Assembly (NCBI GenBank): GCA_044226525.1
Contig: JBGAGV010000037.1
Span: 1 to 64,000, forward strand
Reading direction: 5' to 3'
Origin: VFJQ01 sp044226525
GTDB lineage: Bacteria > Verrucomicrobiota > Verrucomicrobiia > Chthoniobacterales > Chthoniobacteraceae
DNA: 64,000 nucleotides
Of this stretch, positions 58,201-61,200 are shown piece by piece. Position 1 is the stretch's first letter; every line of letters begins with the position of its first letter. The position numbers and the translations under genes are program-made. The notes below the pieces were generated by a model. The model had not been told where the DNA came from. It saw only the letters and a program-made list of their open reading frames with translations, and searched no databases.

Positions 58201-61200
58201 TCGCGCAGGGGCTTTATTACAACGGTTCGCTCGTCACGCAGAATAGCGACATTGCGGCGACGAACCAGACCAACGCGGACACGGACAACTCGTTTGGTTA
58301 CTCCGGCGTCGATCCGACGGCGGTAGCTCAGCCGGCGAATTTCAGTCAGGTTCCCGCCCTGGTGAGCGGCTCGAACGCGCCTCTCATCGAGGTCAAGAAC
58401 ACGTTCAACATCAACACCGTCACCCTCTCCGACGGCAGCAAGTATCCGTGGCCCGACATCACGATTCTGGGGCCCGCCGACGGTGGAAGCGGAATCTACA
58501 ACGATCTCGGCGACGTCGTTCTCCAAGTGCCGCCGGCCGGTTCGGGTAATATCAATATTCTCGGCGCGATTCGCTCCAAGAACCTGACGGTCATCGCGGG
58601 CGGCGATGTTTATGTGACCGGCCTGTCTGCGTTCTCCGTCGGTGGCGAAGCGGCCAGTCTGCTTGGGCCAGCGACGACCGGCACTTACAATGCTGGGGCC
58701 GCGACTGCCCCTGGCGTGGTCGCCGCTGACCCAAGTTCCGCCGCCTTCCAGGCAGCTCTTGGTAATACGACGGGGTTGTTTTTCTCGCTCACGTCGCTTC
58801 GCGATTTCGATACGTTGCTCTCGCGTTTCACTTCGCCGATCGCGGGTGATTATCTCTCGCCGTATCTCTGGAATCAGATTCCTTCCGACACGCGCACGCT
58901 GCTGCAGGACACGACGAGGAGCACTTACCAGCGGGAAGCGGGGATGGTGCGTGCGCTCAACGACATCGCCCTCGGCACGTCGCTCTGGAATCTCCTGCCC
59001 ACCGGGAATGGCACGGCGATTCCTTTCATTCTTCCCAGTGGACTCATCTTCAGCGGGTTCAACATCTCCGACGCCACGAAGACCACCGGTGCGTCGAACC
59101 CGACGGGTATGGCGCTCATCGCGCTCAATCATCGCCTGCTGCAGGAAGCGTATTCCACCGCGCTTGAGCAGGGCAGCACGCCGTATAACATCTTCGGCGA
59201 TCGCATCCACATCGAGGCCGAGTATCTCAACATCAACGGCACGATCCAGAGTGGGCGCGATAGCTATGCGCTGACGATCAACGATGCCTCGCTCACCGAG
59301 GCAAACAGCCTCATGGCGGCCGGACAGGCGGGCAAAATCTATCTCGACCAGACTTCCAGCCGAAACCCCGGGTTTAGCGTTTACTACAATAGCTTCGAAG
59401 GCCGCTTTGAGGTCGATGAAATCAAGGCCAGCGGTGGCCAGGTCGAGCTGCTGGGCAAGGTGCTCAACACGGGCACGGGCGAGATTCGGGTGCTGGGCGG
59501 TTACGCCACAGTGGCGATCAATAACACCACGGCGAAAAACGTGATGCTCAATCGCCTGGATCTCTCCCAGCGCGGTGCCGGCACGCTGCTGATCGTGGAC
59601 AAAGCGAGCGGCAGTCCGGTGCTTGGACCGGGCCTGTCCAAGGATGCCGTGGCGACCACCGGCACCGCCGCGTCCCGGAACTACACTTCACTCTACCAGT
59701 GGAATCCTACCGGCGTGACGCTAACGACCAACGGCAGCAGCGACGCGGTCGCGGCCCACGAGGGAACGGTTGCGCAGTTGACGGGTTACAATTCGAGCTA
59801 CCAGCCGGGCGGCACATGGCGTTACGCATGGACGACCGTCGTCGATCAAAACCTGATCAAGCGGAAGCACACCGAATCGGGCTCGTGGGCCGGGTTCATC
59901 CCCGATGTGTTCCAGGATGAAAACATCTCCTGGGATTCCATCGAAGTCCGTGGCACTCCGCACTACTCCGGCAGCGGACCGTTCTTCTACGAGTTCACCG
60001 ACACGGCGACCGATCCGAGCGGCGCGACCAGCGCGACAGACGACTACAACTACAAGCTCACCACCATCACCACGTCGTCGGGCCCGGTGCAGAACGTCTA
60101 TCACGACGACTACTGGACCTGGTATGGCAGCCACGTTTACGTCAACGACTACCAGCAGATCTCCGGGCAGGAAGTTGACCACACCCATTCGGTCAATGCG
60201 ACACGGCCGATTTCCATCAAGTTCATCGGCAGCACAGTTGGCGAACTGACGGTCAACTCCAACTCGGGCGGCAGCGTCATCCTGAATGGCCCGTTGCTTA
60301 ACCCGAGCGGCCTGACCTCGGTAGCCACCACCGGCTCGATTACTTCGATTGGCGACGCCTATCTCAGCGGCAGTCTCGTTCGCCTGAACGCCGGGACCGG
60401 CATCGGCACGGCGAGCAGCCCGATTCGGACCGACGTCGCGGATATCGCCTACAAGTTCGATAGTGCACTGGCCGGAGCCAGCCTGCTCAACACGCCGGAA
60501 TTCAATTACGCCTCGTCGATCGGCACGAAGGCGTTGGTGAAATACAACACCGTTCGCTTGATCGACAGCTACGACTCGACCAAGGGCAAGCCGGGCAGTG
60601 TCTATCGTTATGTCGGCGGCAATGCGTCCCTCGATCTTTCCACGCAAAATTACTTCGACGTCACGAAGTGGCAGGAAGTCGCCCCCACCACGCAGGACGT
60701 GGTCAAGGTGGCGGACAAATTCTATCGCTACATCGGTGCTCCGGCGTCGATCACGCTCTCGACCGCGACCTTCACGGACACGACCAAGTGGGTCGAGGTG
60801 ATCGAGCGCCCGAGTCTTAGCGCGACGACCACCACAGGTTCAGTGGCGATCTATGAAATTGCAGGCGACCTGCCGGTGAATACGATCCGGGCCTCGAACG
60901 GTGGGGATGTGACGGTTACGGTGGCGAGTGGCGCGCTCACGGTGGCACGCGACAACGCCACCCAATACTCGTCCGGCTCCATTGTCGGCGGGCGACTCAA
61001 TGTGACCGCCTTGGGCGGCGGCGTCGGCGAAAGCACGGCGCATCCGCTGATGATCAATTCCGGCCTCGGTTCGGGTTCCATGTCTTCCGGAGTTCTGGAT
61101 GTCACCCTGAACGCGATGGGTGACGTTTTTATTTCGGAAATCGAAGGCGATCTCCTGCTGAATCAGTTGATCACAACGGGCAAAGCTTGGATCAATGTAT

